Source: an uncultured beta proteobacterium (lineage in GTDB: Bacteria; Pseudomonadota; Gammaproteobacteria; Burkholderiales; Burkholderiaceae_C). From it: a stretch of 60,638 nt of DNA. Of the stretch, positions 37,336 to 47,148 are shown one piece after another. The notes beneath the pieces are model-generated. The model did no database searches and was not told the DNA's origin. It saw only the letters and a program-made list of their open reading frames with translations. Within the stretch, counting starts at the first letter, position 1. Each line of letters begins with the position of its first letter. Position numbers and translations under genes: made by a program. Location: positions 1-60,638 of the forward strand of contig CAIKLM010000023.1 in assembly GCA_903828235.1 (NCBI GenBank), read 5' to 3'.

Positions 37336-38438
37336 AGGCCGGTCTTGAACGAGGTGAAGGTGCGGGTCATCAGGCGGCGCAGGTCGTTGTTGATGGCGTC
37401 GGGCGGCACCATGCGCGACATGTCCTGCGGGCTGAGGAACACCGTCGGGTTGTTGGCCACCTCGGGCTTGATGTGGCGCCGGCTCTCGGCGTTGGGGTTG
37501 GCGTACAGCACCTTGTTGGTGAGCGACGCGTGCACCTCGGCGCGCAGGATGTAGTCGATGAACTTGTGCGCGTTGCCCGGTCTTGGTGCATCGGCCGGGA
37601 TCACCATGACGTCGAAGAACAGCAGGCCGCCGGTGCGCGGGATCAGCGTCTGGATGTTCTGGCCGGTCTTGCCGTCGATGGCGCGCTGGCGCGCCTGGCC
37701 GATGTCGCCGCTCCAGCCCAGAGCCACGCAGATGCTGCCGCTGGCCATGTCGTTGATGTAACCGCTGCTGGAGAACAGCGTCACGTGCGGGCGCACCGTC
37801 TTCAGCAACTGCGCGGCGGCCGCGTAGTCGGCCGGGTTCTTGCTGAACGAGGGCTTGCCCAGGTAGTGCAGCGCCGCGGGCACCACCTCGGTGGCGCTGT
37901 CGAGGAAGCTGACGCCGCAGCTCTTCAGGCGGCTGACGTACTCGGGCTTGAACACCAGGTCCCAGGCGTTCTCGGGCATCGGCAGGTTGCCCAGCGCGGC
38001 GCGGACCTTGTCGACGTTGATGCCGACCGTGGTGTAGCCCCACAGCCAGTTGACCATGTAGTTGTTGCCGGGGTCCATGCGCGCCAGCTGGGCCTGCACG
38101 GCGGGGTCGAGGTTGCGCAGGTTGGGCAGCAGCGCCTTGTTCAGCGGCTGCAGCAGGCCGCCGTCGATCTGCAGCTTGGCCCAGTTGGAGCTGGGGATGA
38201 CGATGTCGTAGCCCGTCTTGCCCGCCACCAGCTTGGCGTGGACGATCTCGTTGTTGTCGAAGTTGTCGTAGCGGACCTTGATGCCCGTCTCGCGCTCGAA
38301 GCTGCGGATCGTGTCCTCGGCGATGTAGTCCGACCAGTTGTAGATGTTGAGGACTTTCTCCTCCTGCTGGGCCTGGACGGTCGGCATCGCCGCGCAGACG
38401 GCGGCGACGGTGGCGATCAGGGCGAACTTCGTCTTCAT
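37332..38438 (-). CDS. potF: Periplasmic putrescine-binding protein PotF
   Basis: A 368-residue extracytoplasmic solute-binding protein. The signal peptide is MKTKFALIATVAAVCAAMPTVQA. The mature part begins with the polyamine-binder hallmark LNIYNWSDYIAEDTI, followed by FERETGIKVRYDNFDNNE and a WGYTTVGIN segment that contributes to the binding cleft. GGAGGA lies 8 bases before the ATG at 38438, which decides this start over an upstream ATG at 38474. It is the first gene of the potFGHI block and follows the SpuC-like aminotransferase gene by 36 bases. Confidence 0.95.
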
Positions 38439-38474
38439 GCGGTCATCCTCCGAACGGGTGGGGCAGTCTAGCAA

Positions 38475-39854
38475 TCAGCGGGCCCAGCCCGCGGCCCGGG
38501 CATCGGCCAGCGTCAGATCGAGGCAACTCCGGATCAACCCGAGCATCTCGTCGATCTGCGCGCGCGTGATCACCAGCGGCGGCGCAATGATCATGCGGTC
38601 GCCCACGGCGCGCATGATCAGGCCCTGGCGGAAGCAGTGGGCGCGGCAGACCATGCCGATCTCGACCTCGTCCGGGAAGGCCTCGCCGGTGGCCTTGTCC
38701 TTGACGAGCAGCAAAGCCCCCATCAGCCCGCAGGTCTCGGCGTCTCCCACCAGCGGGTGCTCGGCCAGTTCGCGGTAGCGCGCGGCCAGGTACGGCCCGA
38801 CGTCGTCGTGCACGTGCTCCACCAGCCGCTGTTCGCGGATCAGCGCGATGTTGGCCAGCGCCACCGCGCAGGCCACCGGGTGGCCGCTGTAGGTGTAGCC
38901 GTGGTTGAACTCGCCGCCGCGCTCGATGAGCGCCTCGGCCACCCGGCTGCCCACGAGCACGCCGCCCAGCGGGATGTAGCCGCTGGTCACGCCCTTGGCG
39001 AAGGTCATCAGGTCGGGCTGGAAGCCCAGGGTCTCGCTGCCGAACCAGCGGCCCGTGCGGCCGAAGCCGCAGATGACCTCGTCGCTAACCAGCAGGATCC
39101 CGTGCTTGCGGCAGATGCGCTCGATCTCGGGCCAGTAGGTGGCCGGCGGGATGATCACGCCACCGGCGCCCTGCACGGGCTCGCCTATGAAGGCCGCCAC
39201 CTTGTCGGCGCCGATGGCCTCGATGCGCTCTTCCAGCCAGCGCGCGGCCTGCAGGCCGAACTCGTCGCGGCTGAGCCCCTGCGGCCGGCCGTGCGCCCAC
39301 CAGTACGGCTGCTCGATGTGCTCGATGCCGGGAATCGGCAGCCCGCCCTGCGCGTGCATGCCGGCCATGCCGCCCAGCGAGGCGCCGGCCATCGTGCTGC
39401 CGTGGTAGGCGTTGTGGCGGCTGATGATGACGCTGCGCCCGGGCTGCCCCATCACGTCCCAGTAGCGGCGCACCATGCGCACCACGGTGTCGTTGCCCTC
39501 GCTGCCGCTGCCGCTGAAGAACACGTGCTGGAAGCCCGGCGCCACCTCGGCCAGCACCTCGGCCAGCCGGATGGCCGGCGGCGTGGCCGTCTGGAAGAAG
39601 GCGTTGTAGAAGGGCAGCTGCTTGAGCTGCGCCGTGGCCGCGTCCACCAGCGCCTGCTGCCCGTAGCCGACGTTGACGCACCACAGGCCGCTCATGGCGT
39701 CCAGGATCTTGTGGCCGTCGCTGTCCCAGAGGTAGATGTTGTCGGCGCGCTCGATGATGCGCGAGCCCTTGCGGGCCAGGCCCTTGAAGTCGGTGAAGGG
39801 GTGCAGGAAGTGCGCCGCGTCGGCGGCCTGCCACTCGTGGGTGCTGCGTTCCAT
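38475..39854 (-). CDS. spuC: Putrescine--pyruvate aminotransferase (SpuC-like, class III)
   Basis: A 459-residue class III PLP aminotransferase. The Schiff-base lysine is Lys287 (DLMTFAKGVTSGYIPLGG). The phosphate-binding SGSGSEGND is at ~114-122 and the cofactor Asp lies in LLVSDEVICGFGRTG. The N-terminus HPFTDFKGLARKG and the RHNAYHGSTMAGASLGGM segment match SpuC-type enzymes that move the amino group of putrescine to pyruvate, giving 4-aminobutyraldehyde. Having SpuC beside a PuuA/B/D set means two routes for putrescine entry in one cluster. It begins 13 bases after the puuA stop. Confidence 0.9.
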   Translation of the reverse strand: MERSTHEWQAADAAHFLHPFTDFKGLARKGSRIIERADNIYLWDSDGHKILDAMSGLWCVNVGYGQQALVDAATAQLKQLPFYNAFFQTATPPAIRLAEVLAEVAPGFQHVFFSGSGSEGNDTVVRMVRRYWDVMGQPGRSVIISRHNAYHGSTMAGASLGGMAGMHAQGGLPIPGIEHIEQPYWWAHGRPQGLSRDEFGLQAARWLEERIEAIGADKVAAFIGEPVQGAGGVIIPPATYWPEIERICRKHGILLVSDEVICGFGRTGRWFGSETLGFQPDLMTFAKGVTSGYIPLGGVLVGSRVAEALIERGGEFNHGYTYSGHPVACAVALANIALIREQRLVEHVHDDVGPYLAARYRELAEHPLVGDAETCGLMGALLLVKDKATGEAFPDEVEIGMVCRAHCFRQGLIMRAVGDRMIIAPPLVITRAQIDEMLGLIRSCLDLTLADARAAGWAR

Positions 39855-39867
39855 GGCCGGCCTTTCG

Positions 39868-41235
39868 TCAGACGTGCAGGAGCAGGTGTTCCCGCTCCCA
39901 GGGCGAGATCACCTTCATGAACTCGGCGTACTCGATTTCCTTGACCTCGGTGTAGACGGTGACGAACTCGCGTCCCAGCACCGCGGCCAGGTCGGCCTCG
40001 TCGCGCAGCAGCGCCAGCGCCTCGCCCAGGCTGCGCGGCAGCTGGAAGTCGCCGAGGTAGGCGTCGCCCTTGCACTCGGGCGCCGGCTCGATCTGGTTGA
40101 CGATGCCCAGGTAGCCGCAGGCCAGCGTGGCGGCCAGCGCCACGTAGGGGTTGGCGTCGGCGCCGATGACGCGGTTCTCGACGCGGCGCGCCGCCGCACC
40201 CGCCACCGGGCTGCGGATGCCCACCGTGCGGTTGTCGGTGCCCCACTGGATGTTGATCGGCGCGGCGTTGCTGCGCACCAGCCGCCGGTAGCTGTTGACG
40301 TAGGGCGCGAAGAGGGCCATCGCCGCCGGGATGTACTTCTGCAGGCCGCCGATGTACCAGTAGAACTCCCGGCTCGGGGTGAAGTCGGGGTTGCTGAAGA
40401 TGTTCTGGCCCGTGATCTTGTCGACCACGCTCTGGTGGATGTGCATGGCGCTGCCGGGCTCGCCGGCAATGGGCTTGGCCATGAAGGTGGCGAACATGTC
40501 GTGGCGCAGCGCCGCCTCGCGCACCGTGCGCTTGAACAGGAACACCTCGTCGGCCAGCCCCAGCGGGTGGGCGTGGAAGAAGTTGATCTCCATCTGGCCC
40601 GCGCCGACCTCGTGGATCAGCGTGTCGACGTTGAGCTCCATCTTCTCGCAGTAGGCGTAGACGTCCTCGAACAGCGGGTCGAACTCGTTGACGGCGTCGA
40701 TGCTGTAGGCCTGCCGGCCCGTCTCGCTGCGGCCGCTGCGGCCCACCGGCGGCTTCAGCGGCACGTCGGGGTCGGTGTTGCGCGCCACCAGGTAGAACTC
40801 GAGCTCTGGCGCCACCACGGGCGCCCAGCCCTTGGCGTCGAACAGGTCGCACACGTGGCGCAGCACGCTGCGCGGCGCGAAGGGCACCAGCCGGCCCTCG
40901 CGGTCGTAGCAGTCGTGGATCACCTGCGCCGTGGGGTCGGTGGCCCAGGGCACGATGCGCACCGTGCTCGGGTCGGGGCGCAGGTGCATGTCGCGGTCGG
41001 TGGGCGTGATGACGTCGTAGTACGGCCCCTCCTCGGGGAACTCGCCCGTCACGCCCATGGCCACCACGGCCTCGGGCAGCCGCATGCCGCGGTCTTCGGT
41101 GAACTTCTGGCGCGGCAGGATCTTGCCGCGGGCCACGCCGGTGAGGTCGGGCACGAGGCACTCGATCTCGGTGACGCGGTTCTGGTCGAGCCACTGCTCG
41201 AGGTCTGCGAACGTGAAATGGGGTTTGGACGACAT
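39868..41235 (-). CDS. puuA: Gamma-glutamylputrescine synthetase (PuuA/SpuI-like)
   Basis: A 455-residue GS-fold ligase that would join glutamate to putrescine at the expense of ATP, the first step of the Puu pathway. Motifs are LVPDLTGVARGKILPRQKF, PELEFYLV, GAGQMEINFFHAHPL, AMHIHQSVVD and the NNRTVGIRSP-like segment (TDNRTVGIRSPVAG). These match PuuA/SpuI rather than housekeeping GlnA, which has a longer adenylylation-site C-terminus. It lies between puuD and spuC, all transcribed together. Confidence 0.92.
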   Translation of the reverse strand: MSSKPHFTFADLEQWLDQNRVTEIECLVPDLTGVARGKILPRQKFTEDRGMRLPEAVVAMGVTGEFPEEGPYYDVITPTDRDMHLRPDPSTVRIVPWATDPTAQVIHDCYDREGRLVPFAPRSVLRHVCDLFDAKGWAPVVAPELEFYLVARNTDPDVPLKPPVGRSGRSETGRQAYSIDAVNEFDPLFEDVYAYCEKMELNVDTLIHEVGAGQMEINFFHAHPLGLADEVFLFKRTVREAALRHDMFATFMAKPIAGEPGSAMHIHQSVVDKITGQNIFSNPDFTPSREFYWYIGGLQKYIPAAMALFAPYVNSYRRLVRSNAAPINIQWGTDNRTVGIRSPVAGAAARRVENRVIGADANPYVALAATLACGYLGIVNQIEPAPECKGDAYLGDFQLPRSLGEALALLRDEADLAAVLGREFVTVYTEVKEIEYAEFMKVISPWEREHLLLHV

Positions 41236-41286
41236 GGGGCACCTGGGATTCGGCGGCGCCGCGGGGCCCGGTGGCGCGGCAGGGAT

Positions 41287-42099
41287 TCAGCGGGCCAGGG
41301 TGGGCTCGCGACGAGGCAAGGGGCCGCGCACGCGGTCGCGGTACATGTGCACGGCGTCGCCGAAGGCGCGCAGGATGCGCATCGACTGCGGGTTGCCGGC
41401 GGCCTGCCACTCGGGGTGCCACTGCACGCACAGGTTGAAGCCGGGCGCCGAGGGCTGCGTGAAGGCCTCGACGAAGCCGTCGGGCGCGCGCGCCTCGACG
41501 CGCAGCCCCGGCGCCAGGCGGTTCACGCCCTGGCCGTGGATGGAGTTGACGGTGAAGCGGCCCTCGGGCAGCAGCCGCGCCAGCAGGCCGCCGGGCTCCA
41601 CGGCCACGTCGTGGGCGGGGGCGTAGACCTCCTCGACCGACGGGCCGTCGCCCCGCGCGCTGGCGCCGCGGTGGTCGTCGTAGCCCGGCACCTCCTGCAC
41701 GGCCTGGTGCAGCGTGCCGCCGAGCGCCACGTTCACCTCCTGTGCGCCGCGGCAGATGGCCAGCAGCGGCAGGCCGCGCTCCAGGGCCAGGCGCGCCAGC
41801 GGCAGCGTCCAGGCGTCGCGCTCGGGGTCCAGCGGCAGGCCCTCGTCGTGGACGCCCTCGCCGAAGTGCGCGGGGTGCACGTTGCTGGGCGAGCCCGTGA
41901 GCAGCAGGCCGTGCACCTGGTCGAGCAGCCCCGGCAGCTGCGCCTCGGCGAACGGCGGCGCGATCAGCGGCAGCGCGCCGGCCAGCCGCACCGCGTCGAC
42001 GTACTTGCGGCCCACGGTGTGCGAGGGGTGGCCGGCCAGCACCTTGTTGCAGCTGCTGACCAGCACCAGCGGCGGCGGGGCGGGGAAGGGTGGATGCAC
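41287..42099 (-). CDS. puuD: Gamma-glutamyl-GABA hydrolase (PuuD-like class I amidotransferase fold)
   Basis: A 270-residue peptidase C26/GATase-like hydrolase that releases GABA from gamma-glutamyl-GABA. The nucleophile is Cys116 in LAICRGAQEVNVALGG, with the triad His/Glu in VQWHPEWQ. The VNSIHGQGVNRLAPGL segment is typical of PuuD. The start is read as GTG at 42099 (VHPPFPAPPPLVLVSS), ten bases after the puuB stop with AAAGG in front. A longer upstream ATG would overlap puuB heavily. No ATG suits the conserved start. Confidence 0.9.
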   Translation of the reverse strand: MHPPFPAPPPLVLVSSCNKVLAGHPSHTVGRKYVDAVRLAGALPLIAPPFAEAQLPGLLDQVHGLLLTGSPSNVHPAHFGEGVHDEGLPLDPERDAWTLPLARLALERGLPLLAICRGAQEVNVALGGTLHQAVQEVPGYDDHRGASARGDGPSVEEVYAPAHDVAVEPGGLLARLLPEGRFTVNSIHGQGVNRLAPGLRVEARAPDGFVEAFTQPSAPGFNLCVQWHPEWQAAGNPQSMRILRAFGDAVHMYRDRVRGPLPRREPTLAR

Positions 42100-42109
42100 G
42101 GCGGACCTT

Positions 42110-43450
42110 TCAGCCGAGCATATCGCGCAGCCGGTACCAGGCCATGCCCAGCACGAGCGCGGGGGTGCGCAGCCACGGGCCGCCCGGGAAGGGCCGGTGC
42201 CGCAGCCGCGCAAAGACGTCGAAGCGCGAGCTGTCGCCGCCCATGGCCTCGGCCACCAGGCGCCCGGCCAGGCCCGTCAGCGCCAGTCCGTGGCCGCTGA
42301 AGCCCTGCAGGTAGTACACGTTGGCCGGCCCGCCCGGCGTGGCCGGGGGCAGGCGCCCGAAGTCGGGGGCGCGGTTCATCGAGATGTCGACGAATCCGCC
42401 CCAGGCGAACTCCACCTTCGCGCCCGCCAGCTGCGGGAAGGTGCCCACCATGCGCTGCCGCAGGCTCTCGGCCAGCCGCGCCGGCGTGACGGTGCTGTAG
42501 CTCACGCGGCCGCCATACAGCATGCGGTGGTCGGCGGTGGTGCGGAAGTAGTCGAGCACGAAGTTGGTGTCGCAGACGGCGCTGCGGTCGGGGATCAGCG
42601 CGTCGGCCGTGGCGCGGGGCAGCACCTCGGTGCAGGCGATGTAGGTGCCGACGGGCATGACGCGGGCCGCGAGCGTCGGCGCCAGCGGCGGCGCCACGCC
42701 GTGCAGATAGGCGTTGCCGGCCAGCAGCACCTGCCGCGCGTGCAGCGTGCCCCCGCCCTGCGCGCTGGTGGTGCGCAGCATCGGGCGCTCGCCCGGCACC
42801 AGCGCGCTGGCCTGCGTGCCCTCGTGCAGGCGCACGCCGGCACGGGCCGCGGCGGCGGCCAGGCCGCGCGTGTACTTTAGCGGGTGCAGGTGGCCCGAGC
42901 GCGGGTCGTGCACGGCGCCGCAGTAGCGGGCGCTGGCGATCCAGCGGCCCAGCTCCGCCGCGGCGATGCGCGCCAACGGGTAGCCGTAGACCTGCTCGAG
43001 CCGCTCGGCCTGCGCGTGCAGCGCGGCGGCCTTGCGCGGCGTGGTGGCCACGCCGAGGTAGCCGTCCTGCCAGTCGCAGTCGATGCCGTGCTCGGCGATG
43101 CGGCCGCGCAGCAGGTCCAGAGCCTCGATGGACATGGCCCACACGCGGCGTGCCTCGTCCAGGCCCAGCTGCTGCTCGATGACGTCCTGGTCGCACGCCA
43201 GCCCGTGGATGGCCTGGCCGCCGTTGCGGCCGCTGGCGCCGAAGCCGATCTCGCGCGACTCCAGCAGCACGACATCGAAGCCGCGCTGCCGAAGCTCGAG
43301 CGCCGCGCTCAGGCCGGCGAGGCCGCCGCCCACCACGGCCACGTCGCAGCGGGCCTCGCCCAGCAGCGGCGGGAAGGCCGCCGCCCGCGGCGCGGTCGCC
43401 GCGTAGTAGGAATTGCGCGTGAGGGCCTGGTCGGTGTCCAGCAGCGGCAT
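42110..43450 (-). CDS. puuB: Gamma-glutamylputrescine oxidoreductase (PuuB-like FAD oxidase)
   Basis: A 446-residue DAO-type flavoprotein. The FAD dinucleotide-binding motif VAVVGGGLAGLSAALELRQRG runs from about residue 37, followed by LLESREIGFGASGRNGGQ, the family's covalent/flavin-proximal region. PuuB oxidises gamma-glutamylputrescine to gamma-glutamyl-aminobutyraldehyde with O2, producing H2O2 and ammonia. The position between an aminotransferase and puuD, the length and the GRNGGQ motif support PuuB. Other DadA/glycine-oxidase-like substrates cannot be ruled out by eye. Confidence 0.9.
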   Translation of the reverse strand: MPLLDTDQALTRNSYYAATAPRAAAFPPLLGEARCDVAVVGGGLAGLSAALELRQRGFDVVLLESREIGFGASGRNGGQAIHGLACDQDVIEQQLGLDEARRVWAMSIEALDLLRGRIAEHGIDCDWQDGYLGVATTPRKAAALHAQAERLEQVYGYPLARIAAAELGRWIASARYCGAVHDPRSGHLHPLKYTRGLAAAAARAGVRLHEGTQASALVPGERPMLRTTSAQGGGTLHARQVLLAGNAYLHGVAPPLAPTLAARVMPVGTYIACTEVLPRATADALIPDRSAVCDTNFVLDYFRTTADHRMLYGGRVSYSTVTPARLAESLRQRMVGTFPQLAGAKVEFAWGGFVDISMNRAPDFGRLPPATPGGPANVYYLQGFSGHGLALTGLAGRLVAEAMGGDSSRFDVFARLRHRPFPGGPWLRTPALVLGMAWYRLRDMLG

Positions 43451-43496
43451 GCAGCGGCGCGGCAGTCCTGGGGCGTCGGCTCGGCGGCGAGGCCGC

Positions 43497-44873
43497 TCAG
43501 GCCGCCCGGCGCAGCGCGGTGCGGATGGTCTCGACGATGCGGTCGACGTGCGCGCGCTCGATGATCAGCGGCGGCGACAGCGCGATGGTGTCGCCCGTGG
43601 TGCGGATCATCAGGCCCTCCTCCCAGCAGTCGAGGAACACCGAGAACGCGCGCTTGGTCGGCTCACCCGCGATGGCCTGCAGTTCGATGCCGGCAACGAG
43701 GCCGAAGTTGCGCACGTCGATGACGTGCGGCTCGCCCTTCAGCGAATGCACGCCGGCGGCGAAGTAGGCCGCGATGCCGCCCGGGGCGGGGTCGGCGCGC
43801 GTCAGCAGGCCTTCCTCGGCGTAGGTGTCCAGCGTGCCGATGCCCGCGGCGCAGGCCAGCGGGTGGCCCGAGTAGGTGTAGCCGTGCGGGAACTCGATCA
43901 GGTGCTCGGGCCCGGTCATGAAGGCGTCGTGGATCTCGTCGCGCACGATCACCGCGCCCATCGGCACGGCGCCGTTGGTCAGGCCCTTGGCGCAGGTGAT
44001 CATGTCCGGCGTGACGCCGAAGGTCTGCGCCGCGAAGGGCTGGCCCGTGCGGCCGAAGCCGGTGATGACCTCATCGAAGATCAGCAGGATGCCGTGCTTC
44101 GTGCAGAGCTCGCGCAGCTTTTGCAGGTAGCCGGCCGGCGGGATGAGGACGCCAGTGCTGCCGGCGATGGGCTCGACGATGACGGCGGCGATGTTGCTCG
44201 CGTCGTGCAGCGCGACCAGCTTGTCGAGGTCGTCGGCGAACTCCGCCCCTTGCGCCGGCTGGCCCTGGCTGTAGGCGTTGCGCGCCGGGTCGTGCGTGTG
44301 GCGGATGTGGTCGGTGCCGGCCACGGCCAAGCCGAAGGTCTTGCGGTTGCCGATCATCCCGCCCACCGAGATGCCGCCGAAGTTGACGCCGTGGTAGCCG
44401 CGCTCGCGGCCGATCAGCCGCGTGCGCGTGCCCTCGCCGCGCACGCGGTGGTAGGCCAGCGCCATCTTCAGCGCCGAGTCCACGGCCTCGCTGCCGCTGT
44501 TGGCGAAGAACACCTTGCCCATGCCGGCCGGCGCCAGCGCGGCCACGCGCTCGGCCAGGTCGAAGGCCTTGGGGTGGCCCATCTGGAAGGGCGGTGCGAA
44601 GTCCATCTCGGCGGCCTGGGCCTGGATGGCGGCGGTGATGCGCGGCCGGTTGTGGCCGGCGTTCACGCACCACAGGCCGGCCACGCCGTCGAGCACCTCG
44701 CGGCCGTGCACGTCCCAGTAGTGCATGCCGCTGGCGCGGGCCAGCAGGCGCGGAGCCTTCTTGAACTGCCGGTTGGCCGTGAACGGCATCCAGTAGGCGT
44801 TCATGGAAGCCGGCAGTTGGCTGCCGGTGGCTTCGGCGGCCTGCATCAGGGCGGGGTCGAGGGCTTTGTTCAT
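43497..44873 (-). CDS. Class III omega-amino acid:pyruvate aminotransferase (beta-alanine--pyruvate transaminase-like)
   Basis: A 458-residue PLP aminotransferase with Lys296 (DMITCAKGLTNGAVPMG) and cofactor Asp in LIFDEVITGFGRTG. The N-terminus AYWMPFTANRQFKK and the RGYHGVNFGGISVGGM.GNRKTFG pattern closely follow BauA-type beta-alanine:pyruvate transaminases, which make malonate semialdehyde plus alanine. Such enzymes often accept putrescine, GABA or 2-aminoethyl compounds, fitting its place at the head of the putrescine operon. The ATG at 44873 faces the divergent Lrp/AsnC regulator across 143 bases. Upstream in-frame ATGs would overlap that control region. Confidence 0.87.
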   Translation of the reverse strand: MNKALDPALMQAAEATGSQLPASMNAYWMPFTANRQFKKAPRLLARASGMHYWDVHGREVLDGVAGLWCVNAGHNRPRITAAIQAQAAEMDFAPPFQMGHPKAFDLAERVAALAPAGMGKVFFANSGSEAVDSALKMALAYHRVRGEGTRTRLIGRERGYHGVNFGGISVGGMIGNRKTFGLAVAGTDHIRHTHDPARNAYSQGQPAQGAEFADDLDKLVALHDASNIAAVIVEPIAGSTGVLIPPAGYLQKLRELCTKHGILLIFDEVITGFGRTGQPFAAQTFGVTPDMITCAKGLTNGAVPMGAVIVRDEIHDAFMTGPEHLIEFPHGYTYSGHPLACAAGIGTLDTYAEEGLLTRADPAPGGIAAYFAAGVHSLKGEPHVIDVRNFGLVAGIELQAIAGEPTKRAFSVFLDCWEEGLMIRTTGDTIALSPPLIIERAHVDRIVETIRTALRRAA

Positions 44874-44944
44874 GGCGGGGCCTTGACACTGGTGGAGCGT
44901 GCGGGATCGCCCGGCCAGTCTAGCCACCGCCGCGCGCAATGTGC

Positions 44945-44966
44945 TTGCCAAGCTGGACCGGGGCAA
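44945..44966. promoter_or_regulatory. Candidate Lrp/AsnC operator (TTGCC-N12-GGCAA)
   Basis: The 143-base divergent region between the aminotransferase and the lrp-like gene contains TTGCC at 44945-44949 and GGCAA at 44962-44966. A GCAC-N6-GTGC element follows at about 44976-44989. Position between divergent regulator and target is the only support besides the symmetry. No convincing -35/-10 pair could be fixed. Confidence 0.3.
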
Positions 44967-45016
44967 CCCTGAGCGGCACAATCCCGTGCGGCCAAGCGGC
45001 GCCTTCACGCAAGAAC

Positions 45017-45502
45017 ATGCAACCCTCGACCCCACCCGTGCAACTGGATGCGATCGACACGGCCATCCTGGCCGCGCTGCAGCGCGAGGGCCGGATCTCC
45101 AACCAGGCCCTGGCGCAGCAGGTGCACCTGAGCCCCAGCGCCTGCCTGCGCCGGGTGAAGGCGCTGGAGGACGCGGGCGTCATCGCCGGCTACGTGGCGC
45201 TGCTGAACCCCCGCGCCATCGGCCGGCCGGGCACCAGCTACACGATCATCAACCTGGAGAGCACGCAGCCCGCCGTGCGCCAGGCCTTCGAGCAGGCCGT
45301 GGCCGACACGCCCGAGATCCTGGACTGCCACTACGTGGCGGGCGCCAACGACTACCTGGTGCGCTTCACCTACCGCGACGCCGAGGACCTGGAGCGCTTC
45401 CACGCCGAGGTGCTGGCGCGGCTGCCCGGTGTGGTGCGCAGCAACTCGATGCTGGTGCTGCGCACCGTCAAGCGCACGACGGCGTTGCCGCTGCCGGGCT
45501 GA
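45017..45502 (+). CDS. Lrp/AsnC-family transcriptional regulator
   Basis: A 161-residue regulator with an N-terminal winged helix-turn-helix (LDAIDTAILAALQREGRISNQALAQQVHLSPSACLRRVKALEDAGVI) and a C-terminal RAM ligand-binding domain (ILDCHYVAGANDYLVRFTYRDAEDLERFH). Such proteins sense amino acids or related amines. It is divergent from the amine-catabolic aminotransferase and the putrescine operon, which are its likely targets. The ATG at 45017 gives MQPSTPPVQLDAID, the usual distance to the HTH. Confidence 0.93.
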   Translation: MQPSTPPVQLDAIDTAILAALQREGRISNQALAQQVHLSPSACLRRVKALEDAGVIAGYVALLNPRAIGRPGTSYTIINLESTQPAVRQAFEQAVADTPEILDCHYVAGANDYLVRFTYRDAEDLERFHAEVLARLPGVVRSNSMLVLRTVKRTTALPLPG

Positions 45503-45508
45503 CGAAGC

Positions 45509-46048
45509 TCAGGCCGCTGCTGCGCTGCGGGCCGCCCGGGCGTCCCGAAGGCGCCGCGCCGCGGGGTAGACCACCGTCTCCTCCAGCGCCATGTGGTCCA
45601 GCACCATGGCCTCGAAGACCGGCAGCGCCGCCTGCAGCAGGGCCAGCTGGAACGCGTTGTAGCCCTGCGCCACGGCACGGACGTGCGGGCTGAGCTCCCG
45701 CCAGTCCTGCTCGATCCAGTCGTGGTCCTGCCGCAGCCGGCGCAGGTGGGCGTCGAGCTCGGCGTCGCCCAGCGCCTCGATCTCGGGGTACACCAGGCGC
45801 TCCTCGTCGCCGTGGTGGGCGTGGCCGGGCCCGTCGAAGAAGGCCAGCACCTCCCCGGCCAAGGCCTCGGCCGTGATGTCGAGCCCGTGGTCGTCGAGGT
45901 GCGCGACGAGCTGGCCGAACACCCCCAGCACCTCGTGGGCGGCGCGGTGCGCCTCGTCCAGGGCCTCGAAGGCGTCGGCCGCCTGCAGCGGCCGCTGCGG
46001 GCGGTTTGCGCGCGCCGGTCGCGGCTGGGGGGCGGCGGCGTGGGGCAT
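45509..46048 (-). CDS. Hemerythrin HHE-domain protein
   Basis: A 179-residue protein with a four-helix HHE cation-binding domain. Candidate di-iron ligands are the His/Glu residues in [43 protein letters not shown] and [17 protein letters not shown]. Bacterial members bind O2, NO or iron, or repair Fe-S damage. The first ~25 residues are Pro/Ala/Arg-rich and probably unstructured. GGAGG precedes the ATG on the minus strand. It is convergent with the Lrp-like gene, six bases apart. PuuB-type oxidases release H2O2, but a functional link to that is speculation. Confidence 0.88.
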   Translation of the reverse strand: MPHAAAPQPRPARANRPQRPLQAADAFEALDEAHRAAHEVLGVFGQLVAHLDDHGLDITAEALAGEVLAFFDGPGHAHHGDEERLVYPEIEALGDAELDAHLRRLRQDHDWIEQDWRELSPHVRAVAQGYNAFQLALLQAALPVFEAMVLDHMALEETVVYPAARRLRDARAARSAAAA

Positions 46049-46115
46049 GGTGTCCTCCGGCAGGGTTGCTGCGGTGGACTGTCGGGGGCGCGACCGCGCC
46101 CGCCCTTGCGGCAGG

Positions 46116-47057
46116 TCAAGCGCGGGCCGGTGCGCGCCCCTCGCGGGCGAGCTGGCCACACAGGAAGGTCCACACGAAGTGCGCCGCGGCCTGGCTGGTG
46201 AGCTCGGCGTGGTCGTAGGGCGGCGCCACCTCGACGCAGTCCATGCCCACGAAGGGCAGGTCCGAGAGTTCCTCCAGGATGGTCAGCACCTGCGCGGTGC
46301 TGAGGCCGCCGGGCTCGGGCGTGCCAGTGCCGGGCGCGTAGGCCGGGTCCAGGCAGTCGATGTCCAGGCTCAGGTACAGCGGCGGGTGCCCGTGCGCCGC
46401 CAGGCGGCCGCGGATGGCCTGCAGCACCGGGGCGAGCTGCGCCGCCGACACCAGGCCGCGCAACTCGCGCGCGCCGAAGATCTGCCCGCCGCGCTCGCGC
46501 ACGTACTCGCGCGCCGCGCGCTCGCCGGCCGAGCGGATGCCAATCTGCGTGAAGCAGGCGTCGACCACCAGGCCTTCCTGCATCGCCTCGTACACCCAGG
46601 TGCCGTGGCCGCTGGGCTCGCCCATGTGGTCCGCCCAGGTGTCGCAGTGGGCGTCGAAGTGGATCACGGCCAGCGGCTGGCCCAGCCGGCGGCGGTATTC
46701 GCGCAGCAGCGGCAGCGTGATGGAGTGGTCGCCCCCCAGCCACAGCATGCGGTGCCGCGCGACGAGCGCAGCGGCCTCGCGCTGCAGCACCTCGCGCATG
46801 CGCTCCAGCCCGGTGTTGGGCAGGCGCAGGTCGCCGGCGTCGCCGAGCTGGCCCAGCGGCTCCACGTCGAACACCGGGTGGGTGCCGTCGCACAGCATGT
46901 GGCTGGCCTCGCGGATGGCGCGCGGGCCCATGCGTGCGCCGCTGCGGTTGGTGGTGGAGCCGTCCCAGGCTACGCCGGCCACGACCCAGGGCGTGTCGGC
47001 GGCGGGCGGGCCCACCTTGAGGAAGTGGCTGTCGGAGAGGTAGGCGAATTCGGACAT
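46116..47057 (-). CDS. speB: Agmatinase or related ureohydrolase (SpeB-like)
   Basis: A 313-residue ureohydrolase of the arginase/agmatinase family with a binuclear manganese site: [18 protein letters not shown] and [22 protein letters not shown]. The N-terminal [17 protein letters not shown] also fits agmatinases. Agmatinase hydrolyses agmatine to putrescine and urea, which matches the nearby putrescine catabolic cluster. Guanidinobutyrase and guanidinopropionase have the same motifs and cannot be excluded. The ATG gives [14 protein letters not shown]. The gene is divergent from the amidotransferase across 91 bases. Confidence 0.88.
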   Translation of the reverse strand: MSEFAYLSDSHFLKVGPPAADTPWVVAGVAWDGSTTNRSGARMGPRAIREASHMLCDGTHPVFDVEPLGQLGDAGDLRLPNTGLERMREVLQREAAALVARHRMLWLGGDHSITLPLLREYRRRLGQPLAVIHFDAHCDTWADHMGEPSGHGTWVYEAMQEGLVVDACFTQIGIRSAGERAAREYVRERGGQIFGARELRGLVSAAQLAPVLQAIRGRLAAHGHPPLYLSLDIDCLDPAYAPGTGTPEPGGLSTAQVLTILEELSDLPFVGMDCVEVAPPYDHAELTSQAAAHFVWTFLCGQLAREGRAPARA

Positions 47058-47148
47058 GGGGCTGTGGGTTCCGGGCTTGGCGGCGCGCCCGCTGCGGGCA
47101 CACTCGCGGCCGATCATAGGCAGCCGGCCCAACCCCACCTTCCCGCAC